This document shows, one piece after another, positions 26,689 to 35,124 of a stretch of 64,000 nucleotides of DNA. Positions within the stretch are counted from its first letter, which is position 1, and each line of letters begins with the position of its first letter. The translations under genes were made by a program, and so were the position numbers. The DNA is taken from the NCBI GenBank assembly GCA_036384915.1, contig DASVLJ010000070.1:1-64000 (forward strand), given 5' to 3'. This DNA comes from PKWO01 sp036384915. Its GTDB lineage: Bacteria; Pseudomonadota; Gammaproteobacteria; Burkholderiales; Burkholderiaceae_D. The notes beneath the pieces were generated by a model. It was not told the DNA's origin. It did no database searches and saw nothing but the letters and a program-made list of their open reading frames with translations.

Positions 26689-29562
26689 TCAATGTGCGCG
26701 AGTGTGCACCTGGATCAGCGGTTCGGTCGAAGCCGGCGGCAACGGCTTGCGCTCGCGCGGCACGCGCGGCGCCACGACGATGGCGGCGGCGGCTTCCTGA
26801 GCAGCGCGATGCTTGGCCGGGTCGGTCTTGGCCAGCGTCAATCCGGCAGCGGCCAGGACGGCGCCCAAGTCGGCCGGGGCCGCTTGCGGCTTGGCGACGA
26901 CGATAGGCGCCGCCGGCTGAGGCGCCACAGGCTCGGCCGGCTTTGCTGCTTCAACCGGGGCGGCGACATCAGCCTCCACTGCCGGCGTATGTGCCACGAC
27001 TTTTTCCACAGCGGGAGTGCTGACCTGGGCGACTTCGGTCGCCACTACCGTCTCGACGGGAGCATGATGCACGGCTTCCGCCACGGCGGGCTCGGCAGGT
27101 GCTGCCGCCGGTTCAGCCGGAGCATCGAAGGCCAGTTCAGGCTGACGTACCGGCGCGGCGGTTTCCATGCTCGAACCTTCTTCGGCATCGTCCCCTTCTT
27201 CGCCGGCTTCCATTTCCATGTTTTCGGCGCCTTCTGCCCCGGCTGCGGTTTCGCGGTCGCGGCGGTTGCGGTTGCGGCCGCCACGGCGGCGACGGCGGCG
27301 CTCACGCGTCGGCTCGCCGCCTTCGGTTGCGGCGGCATCGCCCTCGGTGGTGGCGCCGAGCGCTTCTTCGGTCGCGGCATGCATCACGGCTTCTTCCGCC
27401 TTGACTTCGGCTACGGCATTTTCCTTGCGCTCTTCACGCGGCTGGCGCGGCGGACGCGGTTGGCGTTCCTGGCGGGCTTCGCCATCGCGCGCTTCACGTT
27501 GATTGTCGCGTTGGCCGTCGCGTTGAGTATCACGACCTTCGCGGCCCTGCGCCTGTTCACGGGGTTCGCGCGGCTCACGCTGCTCGCGGTTGCCTTCGCG
27601 AGCTTCCTTGGGCTCGCGCTGCTGCCGGCCCTGGCGTTCCTGGCGCGGCTGACTGCCTTCGGCTGCCGGCGCGGCCTTCACGTTGTCCTGACGGCCTTCG
27701 CGTGGCTGCTGTTGGCCTTCGCGCTCTTCGCGACCGCCGCGGCCACGACTGCGGCCGCGCTGGTTGCGGCCCGAGCGCTCGTTGCGTTCACGCGTGCCGG
27801 CTTGCGGCTTTTGTTCCGCCACCGGTGCCGGTGCGGGTTCTGCGGGCTTGCTGCCGAACAGGCCGCCGAACAGTCGGGCAAAGAAGCCTGGTTGCGGGGT
27901 TGCCAGAACCGGTGCCGGGGCAGGAGCAGGTTCGGCGCGCTCGACGATGGGAGCAGGCTGGTCTGGCGTGATGCCCTTGACGACGGCTTCCTGACGTGCG
28001 CGCACTTCTTCCTTCTGGCGCTTGGCATAGCCGATGTCGGTCTCCGCTTGCTCGGCCATGGCGTAGCTGGCATGGTTGTCTTCGAGGCGCGGATCGTCGT
28101 GCTTGATGCGCTCGAGCTTGTAATGCGGGGTTTCCAGATGCTTGTTCGGAATCAGGATGACCGTGACGCGGTGGCGCGTCTCGATCTTCAGGATTTCGCC
28201 GCGCTTTTCGTTCAACAGGAAAGCGGCGACGTCGACCGGCACCTGCACGTGGATCGCGGCCGAGTTTTCCTTCATCGACTCTTCCTGGATGATGCGCAAC
28301 ACCTGCAGGGCGGACGATTCGGTATCGCGGATGTGGCCGGTGCCGTTGCAGCGCGGGCAGGTCACATGGCTGCCTTCGGACAGCGAGGGGCGCAGGCGCT
28401 GGCGCGACAATTCCATCAAGCCGAAGCGCGAAATCTTGCCCATTTGCACGCGTGCACGATCATGGTGCAAAGCGTCCTTCAAGCGGTTCTCGACTTCACG
28501 CTGGTTCTTGGCGTTCTCCATGTCGATGAAGTCGATCACGATCAGGCCGCCCAGGTCGCGCAGGCGCAGTTGGCGCGCCACTTCGTCGGCCGCCTCCAGG
28601 TTGGTGTGGTATGCGGTCGTTTCGATGTCGGAACCGCGCGTGGCGCGCGCCGAGTTCACGTCGACCGAGACCAAGGCTTCGGTGTGGTCGATCACGATGG
28701 CGCCGCCCGAGGGCAGCGGCACGTTGCGCGAATAGGCGGTTTCGATCTGGTGTTCGATCTGGAAGCGCGAGAACAGCGGCACGTCGTCGCGGTAGCGCTT
28801 GACCCGGTGCACCATGTCGGGCATCACGTGGGTCATGAATTGCTGGGCCTGCTCGTAGATATCGTCCGTGTCGATCAGGATTTCGCCGATGTCGGGCTGG
28901 AAATAATCGCGGATGGCGCGGATGACGAGCGAGGACTCTTGATAGATCAGGAAGGCGCCCGATGCCGAATTGCCGGCGCCTTCGATGGCGCGCCACAATT
29001 GCATCAGGTAATTCAAGTCCCACTGCAGCTCGTCGACGTTGCGGCCGATGCCGGCGGTGCGGGCGATCACCGACATGCCGTTGGGCACGTCGAGCTTGTC
29101 CATGGTCTCGCGCAATTCCTGGCGGTCTTCGCCTTCGACACGCCGCGACACGCCGCCCCCGCGCGGGTTGTTCGGCATCAAGACCAGGTAGCGGCCGGCC
29201 AGCGAGATGAACGAGGTCAGGGCTGCGCCCTTGTTGCCGCGCTCTTCCTTTTCGACCTGGACCATGATTTCCTGGCCCTCGCGCAAGGCATCCTTGATTG
29301 AGGCATTGCGCACGTCCACGCCTTCGCGGAAATAGCTGCGCGCCACTTCCTTGAACGGCAGAAAGCCGTGGCGTTCTTCACCGTAATTGACGAAACAGGC
29401 TTCAAGCGAAGGTTCGATGCGGGTGATGACGCCCTTGTAGATATTGGACTTGCGCTGTTCGCGCCCCGTGGTTTCGATGTCGATGTCGATCAGGCGCTGA
29501 CCATCGACAATGGCGACGCGCAACTCTTCCTGCTGCGTCGCATTGAACAACATGCGTTTCAT
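26689..29562 (-). CDS. rne: Ribonuclease E
   Basis: A 957-residue endoribonuclease, central to mRNA decay and rRNA/tRNA processing. The catalytic half (1-510) has the S1 domain (NIYKGVITRIEPSLEACFVNYG), the metal-binding DNase-I-like region (LVSVDVNSARATRGSDIE and LGGLIVIDFIDM) and the Zn-link CPRCNGTGH. The C-terminal half is disordered: an RNQRGRSRGRGGR-type arginine patch, long Arg/Gln/Glu tracts, and an Ala/Pro/Glu/Val region ending KPLPPASTEPLIQVHTRAH. This tail should scaffold degradosome partners and bind RNA. The 5' leader carries two hairpins. It is divergent from rluC, as in E. coli. Confidence 0.95.
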   Translation of the reverse strand: MKRMLFNATQQEELRVAIVDGQRLIDIDIETTGREQRKSNIYKGVITRIEPSLEACFVNYGEERHGFLPFKEVARSYFREGVDVRNASIKDALREGQEIMVQVEKEERGNKGAALTSFISLAGRYLVLMPNNPRGGGVSRRVEGEDRQELRETMDKLDVPNGMSVIARTAGIGRNVDELQWDLNYLMQLWRAIEGAGNSASGAFLIYQESSLVIRAIRDYFQPDIGEILIDTDDIYEQAQQFMTHVMPDMVHRVKRYRDDVPLFSRFQIEHQIETAYSRNVPLPSGGAIVIDHTEALVSVDVNSARATRGSDIETTAYHTNLEAADEVARQLRLRDLGGLIVIDFIDMENAKNQREVENRLKDALHHDRARVQMGKISRFGLMELSRQRLRPSLSEGSHVTCPRCNGTGHIRDTESSALQVLRIIQEESMKENSAAIHVQVPVDVAAFLLNEKRGEILKIETRHRVTVILIPNKHLETPHYKLERIKHDDPRLEDNHASYAMAEQAETDIGYAKRQKEEVRARQEAVVKGITPDQPAPIVERAEPAPAPAPVLATPQPGFFARLFGGLFGSKPAEPAPAPVAEQKPQAGTRERNERSGRNQRGRSRGRGGREEREGQQQPREGRQDNVKAAPAAEGSQPRQERQGRQQREPKEAREGNREQREPREPREQAQGREGRDTQRDGQRDNQREARDGEARQERQPRPPRQPREERKENAVAEVKAEEAVMHAATEEALGATTEGDAAATEGGEPTRERRRRRRGGRNRNRRDRETAAGAEGAENMEMEAGEEGDDAEEGSSMETAAPVRQPELAFDAPAEPAAAPAEPAVAEAVHHAPVETVVATEVAQVSTPAVEKVVAHTPAVEADVAAPVEAAKPAEPVAPQPAAPIVVAKPQAAPADLGAVLAAAGLTLAKTDPAKHRAAQEAAAAIVVAPRVPRERKPLPPASTEPLIQVHTRAH

Positions 29563-30210
29563 TTTTATTTCTCCGTGGCCCGCAAGCCATTTGCCGCAAA
29601 TGGATGACGATCTGCGGCGGTACTTCCATGAAAAGTACGCGAGAACGGAGTGCCTGGGGATGAATTGCCTTGACGTGGGCAGGGGCCTGAAAAGCCAGCC
29701 TGCCGCAACGGGGCGCGGATGGTACCGTCACGTTGCCGGATGCCTCACACTGCACGCGATCTTCCCGCAGCGCAGGATGCAAGTGGCAGGCGTGTCGCCG
29801 ATCTTGAGGATCGCGAGGCTTTGCCGCATTTCGCATTCCGGCATGTCTTGCAACAAGTATTTCGACACCATCAACCGGCGAGCTGTTCAAATCCCCTGAT
29901 CGGGCAGGCCAGCTTGCCGGACATTATCCTAACTAATACCAAGCAGTTCAGTTCAACTACCCCTACGCGCCATCCGATCACAACTACGGTGCGACCCTGA
30001 CGCGCGCCGGAGCGCTGCGTACACAACTTTTATTTACCGACGCCGCCGGTATCGACTGCGCGAATCCGCGCGACAATGCCATATGGCTGCGTCCCTCCAT
30101 CAAATTTGCGTCATGGCGAGGCCGATGGAGACGCCCCTGTGTAGAATGCTTTATTTATTCTGACACCCGCACCGACTTTGTCATCGGTGCGAAACAATTA
30201 TATATTCAAA
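29563..30210. other. Long divergent region between rne and rluC, including the rne leader
   Basis: These 648 bases carry no supported gene. The first 80 bases upstream of rne contain two RNA hairpins (annotated separately). Farther on the sequence becomes less GC-rich around 29920-29990 and 30140-30215. That fits promoters firing both ways, but I cannot place either with confidence. The rluC ATG at 30211 has no clear Shine-Dalgarno. Confidence 0.5.
29587..29638 (-). promoter_or_regulatory. Paired hairpins in the rne 5' leader, candidate autoregulatory element
   Basis: On the minus strand the leader holds GTACTT-7-AAGTAC (29620-29638) and then CCATTTGC-G-GCAAATGG (29587-29603), a perfect 17-base palindrome 24 bases before the start codon. 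In E. coli, hairpins of the rne leader are bound by RNase E to limit its own synthesis. The role here is inferred by position. Confidence 0.45.
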
Positions 30211-31221
30211 ATGAAGGACTTAGCGAGATTTTCAGGGAAACAGGCTGAAAAGTCGAAATCCCCCGCCGCCCAGGTCCCTCCCCAGGTACGGCTGCTCACG
30301 ATAGGCGAAGACGAAGCCGGGCAAAGAATTGACAATTTTCTACTGAGAGTCTGCAAAGGCGTGCCAAAAAGTCACGTCTATCGCGTACTGCGTTCCGGCG
30401 AGGTGCGTGTCAACAAAGGACGCATCGATCAGACCTACCGGCTCGAACCCGGCGACGTGGTGCGCATTCCGCCGATCCGCATGGCCGAGGAAAAAGCCGA
30501 CACAGTTCCAGGTGCCGAATTCAAGATCTTGCTGGAAGATAATCATCTGCTTGTGATCGACAAGCCGGCCGGCGTGGCCGTGCATGGCGGTTCAGGCGTC
30601 AGCTACGGCGTGATCGAACAATTGCGCGCGGCGCGGCCCGAAGCCAAGTTTCTCGAACTGGTACACCGGCTGGACCGCGATACATCCGGCGTGCTGCTGC
30701 TGGCCAAGAAGCGTTCGGCCCTGACCAATTTGCATGAGCAGATTCGCGATGGCGAAACCGACAAGCGCTACCTGACCCTGGTACATGGCGAATGGAAAAA
30801 TGCGCGCCAGCACGTCAAGTTGCCATTATTTAAATATAATGCCCCCGACGGGGAACGCCGTGTGCGCGTACAATCCGACGGCTTGCCTTCGCATACCGTG
30901 TTTGTCTTACAAAAACGTTTTGGGCCCTATGCCTTGCTGGAAGCCGAATTGAAAACCGGGCGCACGCACCAGATCCGTGTGCACTTGTCGCATACCGGCT
31001 TCCCCATTGTCGGGGACGACAAGTATGGCGATTTCGGCTTGAACCGTGCGCTGCAAAAGGCCGACGGAGCCAGGGTTGCGTTCAAGCGCATGTTTCTGCA
31101 TGCGCACAGGATCACCTTCATCCATCCGGATACTGGCAAGCCCGTGACGCTGTCGTCGCCGCTGCCGGTCGAGTGCGTGTGCTTCCTCCAGAGCCTGGCG
31201 CAGGTGGACGGCGGGAAATGA
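30211..31221 (+). CDS. rluC: 23S rRNA pseudouridine synthase RluC
   Basis: A 336-residue RluA-family pseudouridine synthase expected to modify 23S rRNA (positions 955/2504/2580 in E. coli). An S4 RNA-binding domain (residues 40-105: RIDNFLLRVCKGVPKSHVYR, VRVNKGRIDQTYRL) precedes the catalytic domain with HRLDRDTSGVLLLAKK, where the Asp is the nucleophile, and GRTHQIRVHLSHTGFPIVGD. Divergent orientation to rne is the same as in E. coli and supports RluC over RluD or RluA. The ATG at 30211 is preferred to an upstream TTG. Confidence 0.9.
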   Translation: MKDLARFSGKQAEKSKSPAAQVPPQVRLLTIGEDEAGQRIDNFLLRVCKGVPKSHVYRVLRSGEVRVNKGRIDQTYRLEPGDVVRIPPIRMAEEKADTVPGAEFKILLEDNHLLVIDKPAGVAVHGGSGVSYGVIEQLRAARPEAKFLELVHRLDRDTSGVLLLAKKRSALTNLHEQIRDGETDKRYLTLVHGEWKNARQHVKLPLFKYNAPDGERRVRVQSDGLPSHTVFVLQKRFGPYALLEAELKTGRTHQIRVHLSHTGFPIVGDDKYGDFGLNRALQKADGARVAFKRMFLHAHRITFIHPDTGKPVTLSSPLPVECVCFLQSLAQVDGGK

Positions 31222-31310
31222 GGCGTGCGCCCCCATGATGGCGGGCGCGCAATGGAATCGGAAATTGAAAATTCGTGTTTGGAGCCGGCGGTATCAACTC
31301 GTCGGGAGTC

Positions 31311-31970
31311 ATGTCGAGAAAACAGTTTGATCTGATCGTATTCGATTGGGACGGCACGCTGATGGACAGTACCGCCGTCATCGTGAAATGCATACAGGCG
31401 GCGGCGCGCGATATTGGCGTGCCGGTACCGAGCAAGGAGCAGGCGGCCCACGTTATCGGCCTCGGCCTGATGGAGGCGATGCAAGCCGTCCTGCCCGGCG
31501 TCGATCCCAAATACCTGCCGCGCATGGTGGAACGCTACCGCTACCACTACCTTGCGCAAGACCAGGACTTGACGCTGTTCGAAGGCGCGCGCGACATGCT
31601 GGCCGATCTGTCGCAGCAAGGCTATTTCCTCGCCATCGCCACGGGTAAAAGCCGCGTCGGCTTGAACCGCGCCTTGGACCAGGTCAAGCTCTTGTCGCTT
31701 TTCGATGCCACGCGTTGTGCCGACGAAACCTTTTCCAAGCCGCATCCCGCCATGCTGCAGGAATTGACGCGCGAACTGGGGCAGGACCTGCGCCGTACCG
31801 TCATGGTGGGCGATACCACGCATGATCTGCAGATGGCGATCAACGCGGGTGCGGCCGGCATCGCCGTCGAATTCGGCGCGCATCCTACCGAGCAATTGCG
31901 TGCCTTGAGCCCGGTATTCGTCGCGTCCTCCGTCGGCGAGTTGCATCAGTGGCTGTCGGATTTTGGTTGA
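31311..31970 (+). CDS. HAD-IA family hydrolase (phosphoglycolate phosphatase-like)
   Basis: A 219-residue phosphatase. Motif I is FDWDGTLMDS (Asp nucleophile near residue 11), motif II is IATGKSR, Lys lies in FSKPHPAML and motif IV is VGDTTHDLQMA. The cap domain is alpha-helical (C1 type). Gph-like phosphoglycolate phosphatase is the closest textbook match, but members of this class have varied substrates. GGGAG precedes the ATG at 31311. It begins a four-gene colinear run after rluC with the Rieske and SppA genes. Confidence 0.82.
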   Translation: MSRKQFDLIVFDWDGTLMDSTAVIVKCIQAAARDIGVPVPSKEQAAHVIGLGLMEAMQAVLPGVDPKYLPRMVERYRYHYLAQDQDLTLFEGARDMLADLSQQGYFLAIATGKSRVGLNRALDQVKLLSLFDATRCADETFSKPHPAMLQELTRELGQDLRRTVMVGDTTHDLQMAINAGAAGIAVEFGAHPTEQLRALSPVFVASSVGELHQWLSDFG

Positions 31971-31989
31971 ATCACATGGCGGATCTGCG

Positions 31990-32373
31990 ATGAACGAAAC
32001 CTTGATACCCGTCTGCGCTTCGGACGTCCTGGCCGAAGGCGGGAAGGGCGTGCGCTTTCCTGTCCGCGCCGGTACCTACGACACCACCGGTTTCGTCGTG
32101 CGCTACGGCGGGCAGGTATATGGCTACCTCAACCGCTGCGCCCACGTTCCGATCGAACTCGATTGGGCCGAAGGCGAATTTTTCGAATCGAGCGGCTTGT
32201 ACATCATGTGTTCCACCCATGGCGCGATCTACACGCCGGAGAGCGGGCGCTGTGTCGGTGGGCCGTGCCGTGGCGCCAGCCTGCGCGTGATCAAGGTCGT
32301 GGAGCAAGATGGACAGGTCTATTGGCAGCCGGACGATTACGTCAGGGTGCGGCAAGTGAACCCGCAGGAATAA
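31990..32373 (+). CDS. Rieske [2Fe-2S] domain protein
   Basis: A 127-residue soluble Rieske ferredoxin. The cluster ligands are complete: Cys50-x-His52 in LNRCAHVPIELDW and Cys74-x2-His77 in IMCSTHGAIY. There is no membrane anchor or catalytic domain, so it should act as a small electron carrier or as a subunit of a partner not encoded here. The spacing between the two ligand pairs (21 residues) is longer than the usual 15-17, with an EGEFFESSG insertion. It sits between the phosphatase and SppA genes, likely in one transcript. Confidence 0.85.
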   Translation: MNETLIPVCASDVLAEGGKGVRFPVRAGTYDTTGFVVRYGGQVYGYLNRCAHVPIELDWAEGEFFESSGLYIMCSTHGAIYTPESGRCVGGPCRGASLRVIKVVEQDGQVYWQPDDYVRVRQVNPQE

Positions 32374-32379
32374 GACGAG

Positions 32380-33450
32380 ATGGAAAACGAGAATCCGCAA
32401 CAACCGCTGGAAGGCGCGTCCGCGCCGGAATCGAAACAATCCGAGAATCCCGGCGTGCCGGGACCCGCACCGGCGGCCAGTGCGGCGCCGGCTTCCGACA
32501 CCAAGCCGCAAGCCAATGCGGGCTGGGAGCGAGAGGTGCTGGAAAAGGTGCTGCTGGCGGCGATTGCCGAGCAGCGCGCCGGCCGCCGCTGGGGCATCTT
32601 CTTCAAGTCGGCGTTCCTGCTCCTGATCCTGGGCGGCCTCGGTTTCGCCTGGTTCTATAACAGGGACGACGGCGAAGCCTTCGGTGCGCATACGGCGCTC
32701 GTGACAATCGACGGCGAAATCGAAAGCGATGCGGCGGGCGCGGCCGAGGTGGTGATACCCGCATTAGACAAGGCCTTCGCCGATGAAGAAGCCGTCGGCG
32801 TCATCCTGCACATCAACAGCCCCGGCGGCAGCCCGGTGCAAGCGGGCATGATCAACGACGAGATCGGCCGTCTGCGCGAGCTATATCCGAAGAAGCCGAT
32901 CTATGTCGTCGTTGACGAGATCTGCGCTTCGGGAGGCTACTACATCGCGGCCGCCGCGGACCGCATCTATGTCGACAAGGCCAGTGTGATCGGGTCGATA
33001 GGCGTGCTGATGGATGGCTTCGGCTTTACCGGCTTGATGGACAAGGTAGGTGTCGAGCGCCGGCTCTTGACCGCCGGCGAGAACAAGGGTTTTCTCGACC
33101 CCTACAGTCCGCAGACGCCGAAGCAAAAGGCGTATGCGCAGTCCATGCTCAACGAAATCCACCAGCAATTCATCGACGCCGTGCGCCGTGGCCGCGGCAA
33201 GCGCCTGAAGGAAACCCCCGAGATGTTCTCCGGCTTGTTCTGGAGCGGCGCCAAGGCTGTCGATATGGGCCTGGCGGACGATTTCGGCACGGTCGACAGC
33301 GTGGCGCGCGACGAATTGAAGGCGGAAGACATCGTCGACTACACCGAGCGCGAGGGCCTGGAAGACCGCGTGCTGAAGAAATTCGGCGCCTCGGTCGGTG
33401 CGGGGGCGATCAAGTCGATCTGGCATGCGCCTCGCCCCAAGCTGCATTGA
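32380..33450 (+). CDS. sppA: S49 family signal peptide peptidase (SppA-like)
   Basis: A 356-residue membrane protease, the short SppA form of about half the E. coli length. A Pro/Ala-rich cytoplasmic N-terminus precedes one membrane helix (72-92). The periplasmic domain has the crotonase-like fold with HINSPGGSPVQAG, the nucleophile Ser184 in EICASGGYYIA, and the general-base Lys236 in GENKGFLDPY. It degrades cleaved signal peptides and misfolded membrane fragments. It starts six bases after the Rieske gene. Confidence 0.9.
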   Translation: MENENPQQPLEGASAPESKQSENPGVPGPAPAASAAPASDTKPQANAGWEREVLEKVLLAAIAEQRAGRRWGIFFKSAFLLLILGGLGFAWFYNRDDGEAFGAHTALVTIDGEIESDAAGAAEVVIPALDKAFADEEAVGVILHINSPGGSPVQAGMINDEIGRLRELYPKKPIYVVVDEICASGGYYIAAAADRIYVDKASVIGSIGVLMDGFGFTGLMDKVGVERRLLTAGENKGFLDPYSPQTPKQKAYAQSMLNEIHQQFIDAVRRGRGKRLKETPEMFSGLFWSGAKAVDMGLADDFGTVDSVARDELKAEDIVDYTEREGLEDRVLKKFGASVGAGAIKSIWHAPRPKLH

Positions 33451-33571
33451 GATCACGGCCGGCGAAAAAATCTGGAAATCGTATTGCCCATTGGCCAGCC
33501 GAAGAAGTAAAGTGCGATAGCACTTGGTTGACCCACACCTTTTACTTCATACATACATGGGAGGCAGGCAG

Positions 33572-34093
33572 ATGAGCGACAATGATAACAATGCGGGAAA
33601 CAACCCTTATGCAGCGCCCCAAAGCGTGATAGCCGATGCCGCACCGGATACGCCATTGGCGACGCGCCTTGAGCGCTTCCTGGCCGCGCTGCTCGACGGA
33701 TTGATCATGGGTTGCGTGACCTTGATCCCCGCCATCGTCTTTTTCGGCGGATGGATGTCATACATGGGGGTTGCCGCATCCCATCAATTTATTTTCCCCG
33801 TTGTTTCCGGCGTTGTCGGGTTTGGGTTGTTCATTTTGATCAATGGCGTGTTTCTTGCGCGTGATGGCCAAACGATCGGCAAAAAAGCGATGGGCATCAA
33901 GATCGTGCGTACCGATGGCTCCAAGGCAGACTTCGCGCGCATCATCGTATGGCGCCAAGCCCCGATTTGGGTGGCTCAAGCGATTCCGTTCATTGGCAGC
34001 GTGTTGGGTTTGATCGATGTCTTGCTCATCTTCCGCGATTCGCGCCGTTGCATTCACGACGACATTGCCGATACCAAGGTCATCAAGGCTTGA
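33572..34093 (+). CDS. RDD family membrane protein
   Basis: A 173-residue inner-membrane protein. After an Asn/Pro-rich N-terminus (NPYAAPQSVIADA) come LATRLERFLAALLDGLIMG, the RDD start (Arg and Asp), and helices near 44-68 and 78-95. A third is amphipathic around WVAQAIPFIGSVLGLIDVLL, and the chain closes with FRDSRRCIHDDIADTKVI. The QTIGKKAMGIKIV block is typical of the family. Some RDD proteins are Na+/H+ antiporters, most are uncharacterised. GGGAGGCAGGCAG supports this ATG. It stands alone between SppA and the candidate RNA. Confidence 0.82.
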   Translation: MSDNDNNAGNNPYAAPQSVIADAAPDTPLATRLERFLAALLDGLIMGCVTLIPAIVFFGGWMSYMGVAASHQFIFPVVSGVVGFGLFILINGVFLARDGQTIGKKAMGIKIVRTDGSKADFARIIVWRQAPIWVAQAIPFIGSVLGLIDVLLIFRDSRRCIHDDIADTKVIKA

Positions 34094-34157
34094 TCCTGTT
34101 ATTGATTTTCTTGAAGAGTGGCGCAAAAGCGATTGAATCTGCATGCGGAGGATACCC

Positions 34158-34185
34158 TTGCATCTTCACGGGATTGTCATATAGT
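34158..34185 (+). promoter_or_regulatory. Candidate sigma-70 promoter of the structured RNA
   Basis: TTGCAT and TATAGT are separated by 16 bases and would start transcription near 34191-34193. No open reading frame follows; the structured RNA does. Confidence 0.55.
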
Positions 34186-34191
34186 GGTTAG

Positions 34192-34354
34192 CAGCATTGG
34201 GGATCACCCCCGTGGAGGATGGTATCGAGGGTCGAGAGCCTGACACCAGGATAGTTACCGCATCGAGAATGCGGCTTTGAGAAGCATCGGACTTCTCGGT
34301 AAGTGTCTCTCAGGAGGCAGGCGAAGCGACGGCATGAACATGTCGTCGCTTCGC
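34192..34354 (+). ncRNA. Candidate stand-alone structured small RNA
   Basis: About 163 nucleotides between a promoter and a terminal hairpin, with no coding potential. By hand folding: a 5' hairpin GGGG/CCCC (34199-34210); an outer helix GAGA/UCUC (34234-34237 with 34308-34311) continued by GACAC/GUGUC (34242-34246 with 34303-34307); an inner helix UUACC/GGUAA (34255-34259 with 34298-34302). The inner helix encloses two hairpins, GCAU/AUGC (34260-34272) and GAGAAG/CUUCUC (34279-34297). It does not match 6S, SRP, tmRNA, RNase P or any riboswitch that I can recall. Both neighbours point at it or away from it, so a riboswitch for an adjacent gene is unlikely. Confidence 0.55.
34321..34354 (+). 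terminator. 3' hairpin of the candidate small RNA
   Basis: A 14-bp stem (GCGAAGCGAC/GTCGCTTCGC plus four inner pairs with one G-U) with a six-base loop, followed by GTTTAC. The stem is very stable but the T-run is short. It may also stop transcription entering from the minus-strand methyltransferase gene. Confidence 0.6.
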
Positions 34355-34373
34355 GTTTACAGAGGCATTGACG

Positions 34374-35120
34374 TCAGTCGCTCAAGAGCAAGAACACGGT
34401 CGGCTTCCTGTTGAAGTCGGGTATCTTGCCGGCTTTCATTTCGGCGTTCCAAGCCGCTGCAGTTTTGGTTTGGATCGATTCGCTTGCCAGCGTAATGTCG
34501 GTGGCTACACAGATCAATGTTCCGTGCCGGCATGTGTTGACCAGTGTCTCCAGCATGCTTGCATTACGGTAAGGCGTTTCAATGAAGAGTTGTGTCTGCT
34601 TTTCCTGGCGCGAGCGGTCTTCGAGTTCTTTCAGGCGTTTGGCGCGTTGTGCGCCATCGACCGGCAGGTAACCGTTGAAGGCAAAGCTTTGGCCGTTCAA
34701 GCCGCTGGCCATGAGCGCCAGCAAGAGCGAGGAGGGGCCGACCAGCGGCTTCACCGGCACGCCCTTGGCGTGTGCCAGGCGTACCAGGTTGGCGCCAGGG
34801 TCGGCTACTGCCGGCACGCCCGCTTCCGAAATCAGGCCGGCATTACGCCCTGTCAGCAGTGGCTCCAGCAAGGCCGGCAGGGCCGTGGGTGCGGTATTGA
34901 TGTTCAGTTCCCGAATGTCGATTTCCTGCAGAGGCTTGGCCAGCGGATGTTGCTGAGCTACCAGCTTGAGGAAGGCGCGTGTGGTCTTGGCGTTTTCCGC
35001 TACGAAGTAATCGAGCTGCGCCGTCAATTGGCATACCTCGGCCGGAATGATGGCGGCCAGCGGGTTTTTACCCTCGGCGGGGCCTAGTGTATTGGGAATG
35101 AGGTAGAGCGTGCCGGTCAT
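34374..35120 (-). CDS. SAM-dependent methyltransferase of the tetrapyrrole methylase/RsmI superfamily
   Basis: A 248-residue protein of COG0313 type. The N-terminal GTLYLIPNTLG replaces the LYLVATPIGN of true RsmI; ISEAGVPAVADPGANLV, PLVGPSSLLLALMASGLNGQSFAFNGYLP and FIETPYRN follow in family order. RsmI methylates the ribose of 16S rRNA C1402. This divergent paralogue, common in Burkholderiales next to maf, probably methylates a different target. It forms a two-gene minus-strand operon with the Maf gene, four bases apart. Confidence 0.82.
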   Translation of the reverse strand: MTGTLYLIPNTLGPAEGKNPLAAIIPAEVCQLTAQLDYFVAENAKTTRAFLKLVAQQHPLAKPLQEIDIRELNINTAPTALPALLEPLLTGRNAGLISEAGVPAVADPGANLVRLAHAKGVPVKPLVGPSSLLLALMASGLNGQSFAFNGYLPVDGAQRAKRLKELEDRSRQEKQTQLFIETPYRNASMLETLVNTCRHGTLICVATDITLASESIQTKTAAAWNAEMKAGKIPDFNRKPTVFLLLSD

Positions 35121-35124
35121 GGAA

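Noticed and set aside
25996..29301. An open frame of 1101 codons on the plus strand opposite chrA and rne
   Set aside because: It is low-complexity (long His/Gln/Arg and Gly runs) and mirrors the codon pattern of rne on the other strand. rne has all its family motifs. The frame is a by-product of GC-rich codons.
34192..34354. 6S RNA, SRP RNA, tmRNA or RNase P RNA
   Set aside because: I checked for the 6S central bubble, the SRP GGAA tetraloop context, the tmRNA tag and RNase P conserved core from memory. None fits, so it is kept as an unassigned RNA.
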